64,000 nucleotides of DNA from Paracyclopina nana (GCA_019096065.1 JAGUCH010000009.1:2614001-2678000); one strand, 5' to 3'; positions 33,421 to 44,051 are shown, numbered from the stretch's first letter. The notes: generated by a model not told the origin, from the letters alone. Made by a program: numbers and translations.

Positions 33421-33785
33421 GGGTTACTACAGGCAACAGGCATAACATTTACAAAGCAATTTGATGTAAAAAGACGCATTGTAGGCCTCTCAAGACATAT
33501 AAAACTTGTTCACAATAACCAAAAAGGTTATCAATGTGAATGCTGTGATGATACATTAAGCCAATATTGCAGATGCTCATGGAACCTTTACAAGTGTGGT
33601 ATTTGTGATAAAAAAATTCAACTCATAACAACCCTCGCTTTACAACAGAGATCCAATTCATAACATTTTGTCGCTATCTAGTGAAAAAACATGGGAATTA
33701 CTGGACTGAAAAGGGATACGATGACTTTTTGGTTGACAAAACGGTACTATTTTTCTCAGGCGAACAATTCTTCAAAAGGCAGAAG
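33421..33785 (+). pseudogene. C2H2 zinc-finger relic
   Basis: A reading frame without a start codon runs from 33421 to a TAA at 33661-33663. It encodes KQFDVKRRIVGLSRHIKLVH, which has the pattern of the second half of a C2H2 finger (F, L, then a His pair HIKLVH). A linker-like NNQKGYQCECCDDT and another cysteine pair YKCGICDKK follow. Further finger-like coding (FCRYLVKKHG) continues in another frame, so at least one frameshift separates the pieces. I infer a decayed zinc-finger gene or transposon-borne fragment. Confidence 0.45.
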
Positions 33786-34245
33786 TAATCAGGTTTTCCT
33801 TTGAAAAATCAAACTAAAAATAGACGAAGTTTTGTAAATGGTCATAGTAATTAGTGTTAGCTTCAAATAAAAAAATGAAGATTTAGCAAAAATATCAAAA
33901 TTGAAAAAAAGGGTTATGCCCAAATCGATACGCTTACTGAAGTACATCATTCTGACTCAGGAAAGTGTTGTTTTTTGATAACTTATGCACTCATACACTT
34001 TCTTACAGAAAAAGCCATGCCGTGTAGAAACTAATTCTAAGTAGAACTATCTGGTACTGATCATTTCTTTTCCGGCTGCACACCAATTTTGCCCATAAAG
34101 ATCGCGTGGAAGACTTTATGTCAATGTTATTGTTATGATTTAGATCTCTATAGGTTTAATTTGATTTTTTAAGAACATCCCAAATAAATCAGAATAGACC
34201 AAATGCATTTTCAAATATTGTGAAAATATAGCCTTCAACATCTAA

Positions 34246-34317
34246 TCCTCGATAGTATAGTGGTAAGTATCCCCGCCTGTCACGCGGGAGACCGGGGTTC
34301 AATTCCCCGTCGGGGAG
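34246..34317 (+). tRNA. tRNA-Asp(GTC)
   Basis: This is a 72-nt cloverleaf with acceptor arms TCCTCGA/TCGGGGA, D-arm TAGTATAGTGGTAAGTA, anticodon GTC in CCTGTCACG, and T-arm GGTTCAATTCC. A run of eight T begins a few bases downstream. Confidence 0.97.
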
Positions 34318-34616
34318 GTTTTTTTTCAGAAACAAAGACAAATACAAGTACTAATTGTACCTCTTTTTTTTGCAATAAAATCTGGTGCCTCAAAAATACA
34401 AAATTAAAGCAAGAACTACAACATTAATAATATCTGCAGGAACTCCTATTTGTACATAATCATTTAAAAATTTGAGGAATTTAGTTAATTCTGAACAAAC
34501 TCAAATTTCCAAAACTTTATAATTATTTTTTAATACACTTTAATTATCATCTATCAAATAAAAGCAAAAGGCGAAGTAGCCAAAAAAAGAAAAATAGGGC
34601 GCTGAACTAAAAATGA

Positions 34617-34688
34617 TTCCGCCACCGGGAATCGAACCCGGGCCTGCTGGGTGAGAGCCAGCTATCCTAACCACTAGACCATGGCGGA
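34617..34688 (-). tRNA. tRNA-Glu(CTC)
   Basis: This is a 72-nt cloverleaf on the minus strand with acceptor arms TCCGCCA/TGGCGGA, D-arm TGGTCTAGTGGTTAGGA, anticodon CTC in GCTCTCACC, and T-arm GGTTCGATTCC. A run of five T follows. Confidence 0.97.
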
Positions 34689-35088
34689 GAGATAACAACT
34701 TGGCACATTTAAGTACTTTAAACTTTGTCTTGTTTTATAGTTGTCCCTATTTTATGCTTTTTTATTTGTAGCCTGAATTGATGTACCTTTTTAGCTTTAT
34801 ATATAAAATAATTGATTACCTTTCTTGCAGAGGTATCACCAAAATGCAATTTGCTAATTATTTATAAGTGTAGAAAATAATTAAGCTAACACAATTTCAC
34901 GCGCATTATTTTACACATAATGTCTCACATGTTTTATTAATTTACGGAATTTTATGTCACTTTCATTTGTGTGTGTGATTTTGCATCATGCAATAATTGG
35001 TTAAGGAAAGGACAGTCCTGAAATAAAAATATGCCATGTCTAGGCATGGAAAGTGAATGTAAGAAAAAAATGAATCAAAAAGTTTATT

Positions 35089-35175
35089 GATCTATGTTGT
35101 GGAAAAAACTACAAGTTCGCCTGAAGTGTCCAAGACACTTCAGGCGAACTTGTAGTTTTTTCCACAACAGATCTA
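35089..35175. mobile_element. Perfect 36-bp-arm hairpin between GATCTA direct repeats
   Basis: Positions 35095-35130 and 35134-35169 are exact reverse complements of each other around a 3-nt loop, CAA. The arms begin TGTTGTGGAAAAAACTAC. The hairpin is bounded by GATCTA at 35089-35094 and 35170-35175. A perfect foldback between short direct repeats looks like a recently inserted foldback-type element. A hairpin-RNA source is a less likely alternative. Confidence 0.65.
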
Positions 35176-36292
35176 TTTTCCAAAAGTGCAAGCACAAATT
35201 TTGGTCTGTTCAGTCAAATGTTTTATGAGATAATGAATTGCAACCTATGATTTGAGTTAAGCATTTTGACTAAATCAAGCTGGAATCAACATTAATTGCC
35301 ATTTTTCGGCGTCGGTAAGGATTTCAGAACAAACTACCCTAATTAACAATCACTGCAGCGCGCTGGCCAAAATGGCCGTACCCATTTGTGGCTATTTTTG
35401 AAACTTTGCTACCAAAATCAGATGAAACTCTATTTTTTATCCACAATAATCCCGATTGGATCAACTTTTCTTTTTGCTAGGTTCTTCTTAGGAAATACTC
35501 GAAGTACGACTAATACTTGATTGCTTGGAGTGAGCTTTTTTAGGCCTAGTAGCAGCGCTACTACTGCGCCATGGAGTGCTGTTAAAACTCATCACATTGA
35601 CTCGAAGAAGGTCCTAACCCAAACTCTTTACAACACCCATAAAAAATATTCGTACATTTTCTGAAAGCCTATGTTCTTTGGGTTCGTTGGTAATAATTTG
35701 AAAATCCTGGCCTATGGCTTCCCATAACATAACATTTTCAAAAACGTCTAGCACCTACAGTTTATTATTTTTTGAGATTATTAATAGGAATGACGTCCTC
35801 TGAAAAACGAAGGTTAAACTTTTTTATTTTATAAGCAAGTCTGTAATATGCACTCAAATTGAGATATTTGCTACCAAACTTATTAAATTTACCCTTGGGA
35901 CATACGCTTTCAGAAAATATATAATTCTTGGGTGTTAAAAAGTTTGAGTTAGGTCCTTTGCCAAGTCAATGTGGATCATAGAAGTGTCAACTTGCAATCC
36001 GAAATAGGGCTCAAGTAATCATAAAAAGATTGTCATTCCCACTCACATGAATGCAGATAGACAATTATTCAGCCACTAAATATATCTTGAAGGAGTGATC
36101 TCTAACATTTTGACGCATTTTTTGTTGTGATGTAATATTTTCTGGAATTCACTTCACAAAAAGTTCAAAATTGCAATTTAGATTTAGTTTCGATCATTAC
36201 TTTATCAAAAGGTTTTATGAGCTCTAAGCATCTAACGCCATCTGTGGCGGCTTCGACAACTTAATCGGCGCAGTGCAATCATTCAAGCATTA

Positions 36293-36671
36293 AGCCAAAG
36301 GCGTAAAGTCGCTAGATTCCATGCGCCATCTAGCCCGGCAACTTTGCCCAGTACATTTGACATGGCTACACTACATAGGCGACCACTAATGGGCTATTTT
36401 TTGGTTTTTGGTGCCCTAATTCTAAAAACTTTATTAATATGACATAATCTACGGATAAAATGGCACCCTTTCAAGCCATAAAATCATATGCAACTCACGC
36501 AAATTTCCATGCTTTTCATTCCTGAAACCAATTTTTTCTAACCTGGCTCCGCTGATCAGCCAATCAAATTGCCGATCGTGATCACGTGACAAGTTTCGCG
36601 CGCGACAGTTTTTCCAAATATACTTGCCCTAAAAGCGCCATCTAGCGAAAAAGTTTGTCCCTCCAATGGCT
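36293..36671 (+). mobile_element. Repeat family 2 (possible MITE), copy A
   Basis: This repeat of about 379 bp starts AGCCAAAGGCGTAAAGTC and ends CCTCCAATGGCT. Its outer ends are weak inverted repeats (AGCCAAAGG versus AGCCATTGG), and CGCTAGAT lies inside both ends. A second copy in the opposite orientation is at 41559-41925. Internal stretches shared by both include CTAGCCCGGCAACTTTGCCC, TAAAATGGCACCCTTTCAAG and ATCACGTGACAAGTTTCGCG. No coding capacity, and no clear target duplication. Confidence 0.7.
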
Positions 36672-37053
36672 TTTACTGCCAATGCAATTTTCCGACTTTT
36701 TTCCGAGACATGTTTTAGAAAATCCAGCGAGAAGCTGCGTAAATATGGCAACCGTGCAGTTGTTAATTGTGAACATTTTTGAAGATATATTTCAAAACTT
36801 TTTTTTAAATAGTTTCAAAACATAATGTGCCTACAATTTTTCTCTAGGACTTTACGCTAGACGCGTAAAAAGTCTGAGATAAGACACTTTTTGTGTTTGC
36901 CCATAACGCAATTTCCAATAAGCTATGATTTGACAACTGCAATTGAATAGGAATATTTAAAAACGCAGCATTTCAGGCATGAAAAAATGTTGCTTACTTA
37001 CAAAACAATATATGAAAAATCTATTTTACATATGAATAGCAACCTTCCAATAA

Positions 37054-37135
37054 GCGGTCGTGGCCGAGTGGTTAAGGCGTCTGACTAGAAATCAGATTCC
37101 CTCTGGGAGCGTAGGTTCGAGTCCTACCGACCGCG
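37054..37135 (+). tRNA. tRNA-Ser(AGA)
   Basis: This is an 82-nt class II cloverleaf with acceptor arms GCGGTCG/CGACCGC, D-arm TGGCCGAGTGGTTAAGGC and anticodon AGA in ACTAGAAAT. The long variable arm is CCCTCTGGGAGC and the T-arm GGTTCGAGTCC. A T-run is present 10 bp downstream. Confidence 0.97.
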
Positions 37136-38145
37136 TAAGGCAAACTTTTTTTAATTTTACAATTAATAAAGCTTATTACATTTTTTTAAGCAAAGCAAAT
37201 TAAATCTAACGCAGATTGTTTTCTGCAGATTTTGGCTCTGTTCACCTGCAAAATAGTGCGTGATATTATGCTGATATTTGCAAATAATAGGCACTTCAGA
37301 ATTCATTTTTTAAATTTTGCTTTCGAAATAGGTCTTTAAGGCATTGATCATCTGCCCGTAATTCAGGCGATATTATCAGCGTTACATCAGCTTCAATTTG
37401 TTATTAAGGGGTGAATTACAGTTGATCATCTGCTGACCATAATACAAGGTGAATTATCAGCATAGCAACTTTTAAATTGCAATTCACCAAACCTCTAAAA
37501 CGGATTTTAGCTATTTTGATGACTTTTAACGAAAGAAAAGTTGGTTTTTTTCCATAATTATGATTGCGCATACAATGCTGCCTATTTTGCAAGAAAGAAT
37601 TTTAGCAAAAAAGCTCAATATTAGATCAACAAAAAGTGCAGTAAAATTACCAGGTGACATATGTTACGCTTATTATTGCGATCGATGTTACGGCGCTCAT
37701 AATTGAAGCTGAATTACGAGATGATCAGGGCCTAAGTACGCAAATACATCTTTCAACAAAATAGAAATTCTCACTTTTTCAGTATTTTTCTCCAATACTT
37801 TGCCAAATATATGAATAGACCCTTATTTGAGTTCTGATGATTCTGGTGATCGGTGAAGAAAATCATGCGAAATTGTACACGGGCATTAGCGAAAAGAGCT
37901 ATTGATTTCTGTAATTAATGTTCAAGAGGAATGAGCAAAATATTTTGAATGAGAAACTAAAAATGTCAGGCATAAATTCGAATTGAATTGTTCCATTCAG
38001 GGCTTACATCAAAGGTAGTAATTTGTAGTAAGCTAATTTACAAGTAGCAACGATGTGCAAAAGTTGCTAGGTACAAAGATATTACAAAAAATGCACTTTC
38101 ATACATATAATCCTAAATAATGCGTCAAAAAATGACAAAAATTTC

Positions 38146-38217
38146 AGGTCTCACCGAGATTTGAACTCGGATCGCTGGATTCAGAGTCCAGAGTGCTAAC
38201 CATTACACCATGAGACC
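38146..38217 (-). tRNA. tRNA-Gln(CTG)
   Basis: This is a 72-nt cloverleaf on the minus strand with acceptor arms GGTCTCA/TGAGACC, D-arm TGGTGTAATGGTTAGCA, anticodon CTG in ACTCTGAAT, and T-arm AGTTCAAATCT. A run of five T follows. Confidence 0.97.
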
Positions 38218-38715
38218 GATGTTGTCTGAAGATTCAAAAATCATGAATAATAATATTGAGGCTTAAAATTGCAGAGAAGTCAATTTGTTCCACGAAATTG
38301 TCAATTAGCCAGAAGGAAAGGTTTGCAACATTTCAACGCAACTGATTATTATTCTGTGGCCTCATTTTGATACATCGGTCATAGGTACATAGGAGTAGCT
38401 CAAAGTTAAAAGACATTAAAAATATTCCAAATACAATCAAATAGAAAAAAGACCATGTTAGTAATTGAATTCAACAATGCTGAGCCAAAGGAGTTGGTTA
38501 CATTGTTATCGACATGCCATTTTTTCATTTACTAAGCTGACAGGTAAAAATGAGACATCTATGGAAAATGCTGCTTATCTCCATCTCTCTCTTTCATCCG
38601 AATCCTCTCTTAAAAACTCTTAACGCGAGGAACAGCTTCACGGCTAACGCAAAGCAAAGCACAACGTAATTTTTATGCCATAAAATATGGATCACATGGG
38701 TCATAAATCATTGAA

Positions 38716-40139
38716 ATGTTGGTCCTGGAGGCCAAGAAGAGCCCAGTGCACAAACATTATGGGGGCAGTTGCTGCCTAAGTTGTAAAGCTTTTTTTAGGA
38801 GATCTGTGACTTCCAAAAAAAGTACGGAACATTTCCGCCCGCGTCCAACTTTTGGAAGCTCAGAAAACCTGATATTCTTTGCTTTTCGAGGCTCTAATGA
38901 CTCTAGTTTCAATAAGAAAAACCTGAAGAAGCTGGTTGAATTGCTCAGCAAGATGGAGATTGTTGGAGCTCAGGCATTCAGTAGAATTCAGCAAATCTAC
39001 CATACGTATTCACATCAGTATCATAACAATAACATTGATGTAGGGCGATCCCAGCGGCCTTCATGGGCAACTTTTGGGATTTTCAGCTGACACTGCAGGA
39101 GAAGAAAAACTGAGTTACCGCGTTTTTGCGACAGGAGAAGTAGTTCGAAATAAAGACCCAAGCAAATAAGTGTATTGAATTTTTTTAAAGGATTACTTCA
39201 TTACGGTAAAATAGAATGATTTTAAGGCTATGATAAACATGAGACGCTCAATACCAAGATGTTAAGAGTCCTGATGCTATGCATTAGTAAAAAAGTAACC
39301 ATTTAAAAAAATTATCTGCCCTAAAAAAAGTGGCTCGACTTATCAAAACAAAACATGATTTTGAACTCAACTCCCAAGTGTTTCTTCAAAAAAGTCGGTA
39401 GATGGTATGTCTTTGTTATGATACTGCTATCTATCAAAAGAGGCTAACAAATGAATAATCTAAGTGGATTGAGCACAAAGTATCCACGTTGCACAGAGCA
39501 CGTGACATGGTGCCAGCTACTCCTGAGTTCATGGAAGCAACACTCAGCTCATTTTTAAGGAGAAGTCCGGAAGCCAAAAATAAACTCCTCGTTCTAGGCA
39601 GTCAAATTATGGGACAGAGGCTACTTCTTATGGTTACCTCATTTTTGGGCCCTTTGACCAAGCAAAACCAGATAATTGTGCATGAGTCAAATTTGTCAAT
39701 TGGTTGTCTGGTCTGTATGTTGAAGGGAGCTTCTGAGCCCTCAGGAATGGACCAACTCAGGTTTATGATTGGTGATGCATGCCAAACATTTCAAAGCATG
39801 CTGACGGATTGTCAATCAATTAAAGGAGAGGAACTCCATGAACTCGTGCCAGTTGAAAAGGAGCATGAGTTTTATGAGCAAAAGTATCTGAGCCTTCGAC
39901 TGCAGAAATTCTTGAAGTCTGATGACGTATTTGTTCTGGCTTTGATGCTAGCATTGTTGGACAACTTGCAGTGCGAAAAAAGCTCAATTCTACGTAATTG
40001 CACTAGGCAAATGATGCTGAAAAAGCTGCAAGAAATGAATTATTTGGTTGCACCTGAAAAAATGCTTCACAACTTTAGGCTTGACTTGTGGCATTATCAA
40101 AAATTGTCCATTCAATTAGTCAATCCAAACAGGCAATAA
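38716..40139 (+). pseudogene. Nuclear-receptor-like gene with degenerate DNA-binding domain
   Basis: Two open segments lie in series. The first (38716-39090) encodes HYGGSCCLSCKAFFRRSV, the second half of zinc finger 1 with its P-box helix. The first cysteine pair is missing upstream, and no cysteines of a second finger follow. The second segment (open from 39459; 39489-40139) is helical and resembles a ligand-binding domain. SFLGPLTKQNQIIVHESNLS occupies the place of helices 3-5, and DDVFVLALMLALLDN that of helix 8. A frame change and about 370 bp of non-coding sequence separate the pieces. Nuclear receptors are ligand-regulated transcription factors. Here DNA binding through a normal two-finger domain is not possible. 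It could be a decaying paralogue or an expressed receptor without a functional DNA-binding domain. Confidence 0.5.
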
Positions 40140-40422
40140 ATTGAGTTGAATTTAGTTGAACAAGCACTTTTTGAAGCCTCTGAATGTGGGCCAAGAGAAG
40201 GCAGGCAGATTTGGCTTCAAAGGTCACACAAAAAAATGCAACTTATTGTAAGGTGTTTGGAACAAACACATTCACTATTCCGTTTTCCTATATATTTTAA
40301 TTACGTCGGCTTCAGAAGGTTTTTAAAGTGGATTAACTTCGGTTCTTGTTTTCGGTATTTTTAAGTATCGACAATAACAAGAGTAGAATTTTTACTTTAC
40401 CTATGACCTCCTTCGGCATCAA

Positions 40423-40495
40423 GGTCCAGTGGCGCAACGGATAACGCGTCTGACTACGGATCAGAAGATTGCAGGTTCGAATCCTGCCTGGATCG
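40423..40495 (+). tRNA. tRNA-Arg(ACG)
   Basis: This is a 73-nt cloverleaf with acceptor arms GGTCCAG/CTGGATC (one G-T pair), D-arm TGGCGCAACGGATAACGC, anticodon ACG in ACTACGGAT, and T-arm GGTTCGAATCC. A run of six T follows. Confidence 0.97.
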
Positions 40496-41056
40496 AAAAA
40501 TTTTTTCGCTGAGAAAAATATTATTAGCCTATTCAACTTTTATCTCAACCATCTCGTAAGACAATTCTTGAAGGAACAAAGAGGCATAAAATATCGAAAT
40601 CTGTTCGTCATAACCGAGATGGCTTTGCAATCGCTAAAAGTGGGATCTAAAGTTGAAAATAACGGAGATGCCGTTGCATTATCAAATTATAATATAATTG
40701 GTTTTAACGTCAGTGATGTTGAATTTTCTTGCCCATGCCTCTAAAACAGGAAGGGCTACTATCAGCATCTTTGCTACTTTTCTCATCTACTCCTTAAAAT
40801 CCAATATTGCTAATTTTGCTGAAACTGTTTTTTTTAGAAGTGAGTGATGTCAGATTTTTTTCTTCTCAAGAGCTCTCAATTTTGGCGTTTTCTGAGAAAC
40901 TCTGGCAAAAAATGAAATTGGTAATATTGGCAAGATTCACAGTGTTCCATTTTTTTGCCAGATGGGGTGCCACAGCATAGTCCGAAAGCTCATAGAAGCA
41001 AAGTTCAGCTCGTATTTCTCCTTTTATATCTATTCTAGCGCAAAAAAAAACCACCT

Positions 41057-41514
41057 CACAGTGGCTCAAAATGCCTTCTGGACGCGCACGGGAAAAAAAC
41101 TCGCGAAATCGTAGGAGTCAATTTTCATAGGGCCGTAAGCTAAAAACTAACATTCTGGGCTCCCAAGTCCGCAAATTTCCGCAGCCAATTTTGATGAATA
41201 ATCATTAAATGGGGTCTGATTTACCTCTCAGGCATAACAGAACAATTCAATTCGATTCCAATCAACAGTTATGGATGCCCAAAAAATGGCCAAAAATGGC
41301 TATTCTACCATTGTTCTTAATGAACTCTTTTTCAAGCAAAGTTTGATTTCGAAGTCAAATTTTAATATGTATCTGTCAATTCTAACCATTTTTGGCTCTT
41401 TTCATTGCCTAAAAGTCAACACAATTAGAATTTGAAAATTGGTGGTTAAATGAGAATTCGGGCGATTTGGCGGATTTTCTCATGCGCGTGAAAATGGCTT
41501 TTTGACCCACTGTG
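41057..41514. mobile_element. Non-autonomous Transib-like DNA transposon (MITE), copy 2
   Basis: This 458-bp element starts CACAGTGGCTCAAAA and ends TTTTGACCCACTGTG. It is flanked by a perfect 5-bp duplication CACCT (41052-41056 and 41515-41519), different from that of copy 1. The similarity to 3771-4226 runs from end to end. Both termini carry the heptamer CACAGTG exactly. No transposase frame. Confidence 0.78.
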
Positions 41515-41558
41515 CACCTGAAGTGACTGAATTTTGAATTTTGTAATAAGCCATTGGA

Positions 41559-41925
41559 GGGACAAACTTTTTCGCTAGATGGCGCTTTTTGGGCAAGAAT
41601 ATTTGGAGAAACTGTCGCGCGCGAAACTTGTCACGTGATCACGAGCGGCAATTTGATTGGCTGTCAGCGGAGCTGGGCTAGAAAAAGTTTGGAAATTTGA
41701 GTGAGTTGCATATGGTTTTTAGGCTTGAAAGGGTGCCATTTTATCCGTAGCGCCGTAGAAAATGTCATATTAATAAAGTATTTAGAATAAGTGCACCAAA
41801 AGCCAAAAAATAGCCCATTTTTGATCACCTATGTAGTGCAGCCATGTCAAAGGTACTGGGCAAAGTTGCCGGGCTAGATCAACATCATGGAATCTAGTGA
41901 CTTTACGCCTTTGGCTAGTAGCAAG
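41559..41925 (-). mobile_element. Repeat family 2 (possible MITE), copy B, inverted
   Basis: This is a reverse-complement copy of 36293-36671, starting AGCCATTGGAGGGACAAAC and ending CTTTACGCCTTTGGCT. It begins 44 bp after the Transib-like element and ends 39 bp before tRNA-Asn. The two copies face each other across about 4.9 kb holding three tRNA genes. Confidence 0.7.
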
Positions 41926-41964
41926 CTCCTAGAAGCATGTTCGGAAAAAAGTAACAAAAGGAAA

Positions 41965-41981
41965 CGCCCCCGGGTGGGCTC

Positions 41982-42018
<37 letters not shown>

Positions 42019-42038
42019 GCCGATTGCGCCACGGAGGC
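41965..42038 (-). tRNA. tRNA-Asn(GTT)
   Basis: This is a 74-nt cloverleaf on the minus strand with acceptor arms GCCTCCG/CGGGGGC, D-arm TGGCGCAATCGGCTAGCGC, anticodon GTT in CTGTTAACC, and T-arm GGTTCGAGCCC. A run of four T follows. Confidence 0.97.
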
Positions 42039-42260
42039 AGATGACGTGACTAGGAAATTATTTAATTTTTAATTTTAGTAATACTAAGCCTAACTTAAGT
42101 AAGTAATTAACTGGCAAGTGAGATACAAGTAATCTAATAAAGCATTCACGCTCTATGCTACTGATTGGTCGATAGTAGTGAAATCAGTAAAATATAATTT
42201 TGTAACTTTGCTATTTCCCAGTAGGCTGCATAAGGCTACATAAGTAAACTTATATTACGT

Positions 42261-42286
42261 TTATTATTATTATTATTATTATTATT
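42261..42286. repeat. ATT trinucleotide microsatellite
   Basis: A short run of TTA/ATT repeats (about eight units) lies between two tRNA genes. It is non-coding. Confidence 0.8.
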
Positions 42287-42342
42287 AAGTGTTTTCATCA
42301 AGCTTGGTTTCTCTAACAAAGTAGAAAAATTAAAATAATTTC

Positions 42343-42424
42343 CGACGAGGATGGGATTCGAACCCACGCGTGCAGAGCACATTGGATTAGCAGTCCAACG
42401 CCTTAACCACTCGGCCACCTCGTC
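42343..42424 (-). tRNA. tRNA-Ser(GCT)
   Basis: This is an 82-nt class II cloverleaf on the minus strand with acceptor arms GACGAGG/CCTCGTC, D-arm TGGCCGAGTGGTTAAGGC and anticodon GCT in ACTGCTAAT. It has a long variable arm and T-arm GGTTCGAATCC. It is the right-most tRNA of the cluster. Confidence 0.97.
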
Positions 42425-42660
42425 TTGATGTGTGCAAGGCCCCTGACAATAAAATTTCTCTCTGGGAGTAAAATTTCTTCACCTTTAAATGAAATACTTA
42501 TTCTTCCCCTCATCAACAATTTTGAATTTGAAGTAAGTATTTTCTGATTTAATTCACACCATTAAGAAAATGAGTTTGGTCTACCCTATTTTGGCAAAAC
42601 TTGTTCAGTTATCAGGGAATGTGTATTGAATGAACCCTACATTGAAATTCAGTAGGCAAA

Positions 42661-44051
42661 ATGTCTGACAAAAGTATCCCTTTGAAGCCAGAAGATGTGA
42701 CACCTGAGTGGCTGGAAAATGTGCTCCGTAGAGCAAATCCTTGTAGCTCCGTGGAAGTGCTTCAACTGGTTCCAATCTCAACAGCTGGATTTCTAAGCAA
42801 AGCTTGTACAGCTGAAGTTAAGATTGGGTCTGAAAGTCACAAGCTTTTTCTAAAAATCAATTTGCCGCAAGAAAACCCATTTCAAACCTTCATTTCTGGC
42901 TACAATGTTGATGCCATGGAAGTCAAGGCTTACAAGGAAATGCTACCCAAATTGACGGAATTTGAGAGCCAATTCCAAAGTAATGGTATTTTTTTTTAAA
43001 TTCAGATCAACAATTACTCTGTAATTTTCCAAGGCTTCAAATTGCGTCAAATGATGCCAACGTTTTTTGCTGGTGACTTCAATCCGGATCCTCATTCCAG
43101 AGGATTTTATTTGGTTTTGAGTGATATTTCCCAAGATTACAAACTGGTTGATCATTCCAAAGGGACTTTATAAAGGAGTGTAATCTAGTGAAATTTTAAG
43201 TTTTTAAAAAACAATAACTTAAATCTTGCTTTGGAAAAGCCCCCTTGATCTTTGTAACTGAAGATTACACTCCTTTATGATGCATCTATTTATCAAGGAT
43301 TGACAATTGATCAACTTGCTGATTGTTTAGCCGCAATTGCTCACTTTCATGCATTAGCCTTGGCTTTTGGTATAAAACATCGGATCAGCTACAGTGAGGA
43401 ATACCCACTTTTATACAAGAATTTCCTGCAAGATTCAGCAATGATTGCAAGTTGCGAGAGTAACTTTCAATTGTTCAAGGAAGATTTGAAAGCTCTTGGC
43501 ATTGATGACAAGCTAATCCAATGCATGGATAACTTGTCCAAAAGTTACAAAGAAAAATTTCCCGATTGTCTTATCATTGAGGATGATCAGTTTTTGTCGC
43601 ACGGAGATTTTTGGAGCAACAATGTCATGTTTGGGAAGGGGAAAAGTATTGCTAACCTCAATAATTTTACACTTGTAGCTTCAAAATTGACTATTTCGAA
43701 TTTTCAGGCTTAAAAGTGATAGACTGGCAATTTCTGAGCGGTGGTCCACCCTTGATAGATTTCGCAGCAATGGCTTACTGCAATTGCGATCCGGATTTGC
43801 TGGAAGCCAATCTGGACACGCTGCATCTGGCTTATTACGAGAGCTTTGAGAAGTCCTGCAGGCTGTTCAAAATTGAGCCTCCATTTTCGTTCCAAGAAAT
43901 GGTGCAAGATTTCCAAAAGCGTGGCTTTTCGATGACTTTGGCTTGCTACATGTTTTTCTACGACCCCATTGGCAGGGAAAAATTCATGGTGAAGAGGCTG
44001 GCCTGGATTCTAAAAATGGCAGCCAAACACAATCCTGACTTGTTTGAATAA
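42661..44051 (+). CDS. EcKL/CHK kinase-like protein (ecdysteroid kinase family), splice donor broken
   Basis: Four exons fit: 42661-42985, 43034-43162, 43298-43645 and 43708-44051 (TAA), 381 residues, close to the roughly 400 usual for the family. The N-lobe includes AGFLSKACTAEVKI and FLKINLP. The hinge region has YLVLSDIS. LAAIAHFHALALA precedes the Brenner motif LSHGDFWSNNVMF, with the catalytic Asp and the Asn, and VIDWQ supplies the metal-binding Asp. Members phosphorylate ecdysteroids or small-molecule substrates, probably including detoxification substrates; the substrate here is unknown. Introns 1 and 3 are GT-AG. Intron 2 should start at 43163 but reads GG instead of GT, and an in-frame stop follows. 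Intron 2 also holds a small inverted-repeat element. The gene is a recent pseudogene, is spliced unusually, or contains a sequence error. A poly(A) signal overlaps the stop at 44047-44052. Confidence 0.78.
43170..43278. mobile_element. 109-bp MITE with 17-bp perfect inverted ends (Tc1/mariner-like)
   Basis: ATAAAGGAGTGTAATCT at 43170-43186 is repeated exactly inverted at 43262-43278. TA dinucleotides in the termini fit a TA target duplication, as in Tc1/mariner MITEs. It sits in the second intron of the EcKL gene, 7 bp after the expected donor. Confidence 0.65.

Noticed and set aside
35095-35169. microRNA precursor
   Set aside because: The pairing is perfect with a 3-nt loop, unlike natural precursors with mismatches and larger loops, and direct repeats flank it.
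41057-41514. A V(D)J recombination signal or RAG locus
   Set aside because: The heptamer is shared with Transib ends, and element length, full inverted ends and 5-bp duplications point to a transposon. No nonamer at a 12/23 spacing was established, and there is no antigen-receptor gene nearby.
31947-42424. tRNA-derived SINE array
   Set aside because: Each tRNA folds fully, has a distinct anticodon and its own T-run, and lacks a shared downstream body, so these are real genes.
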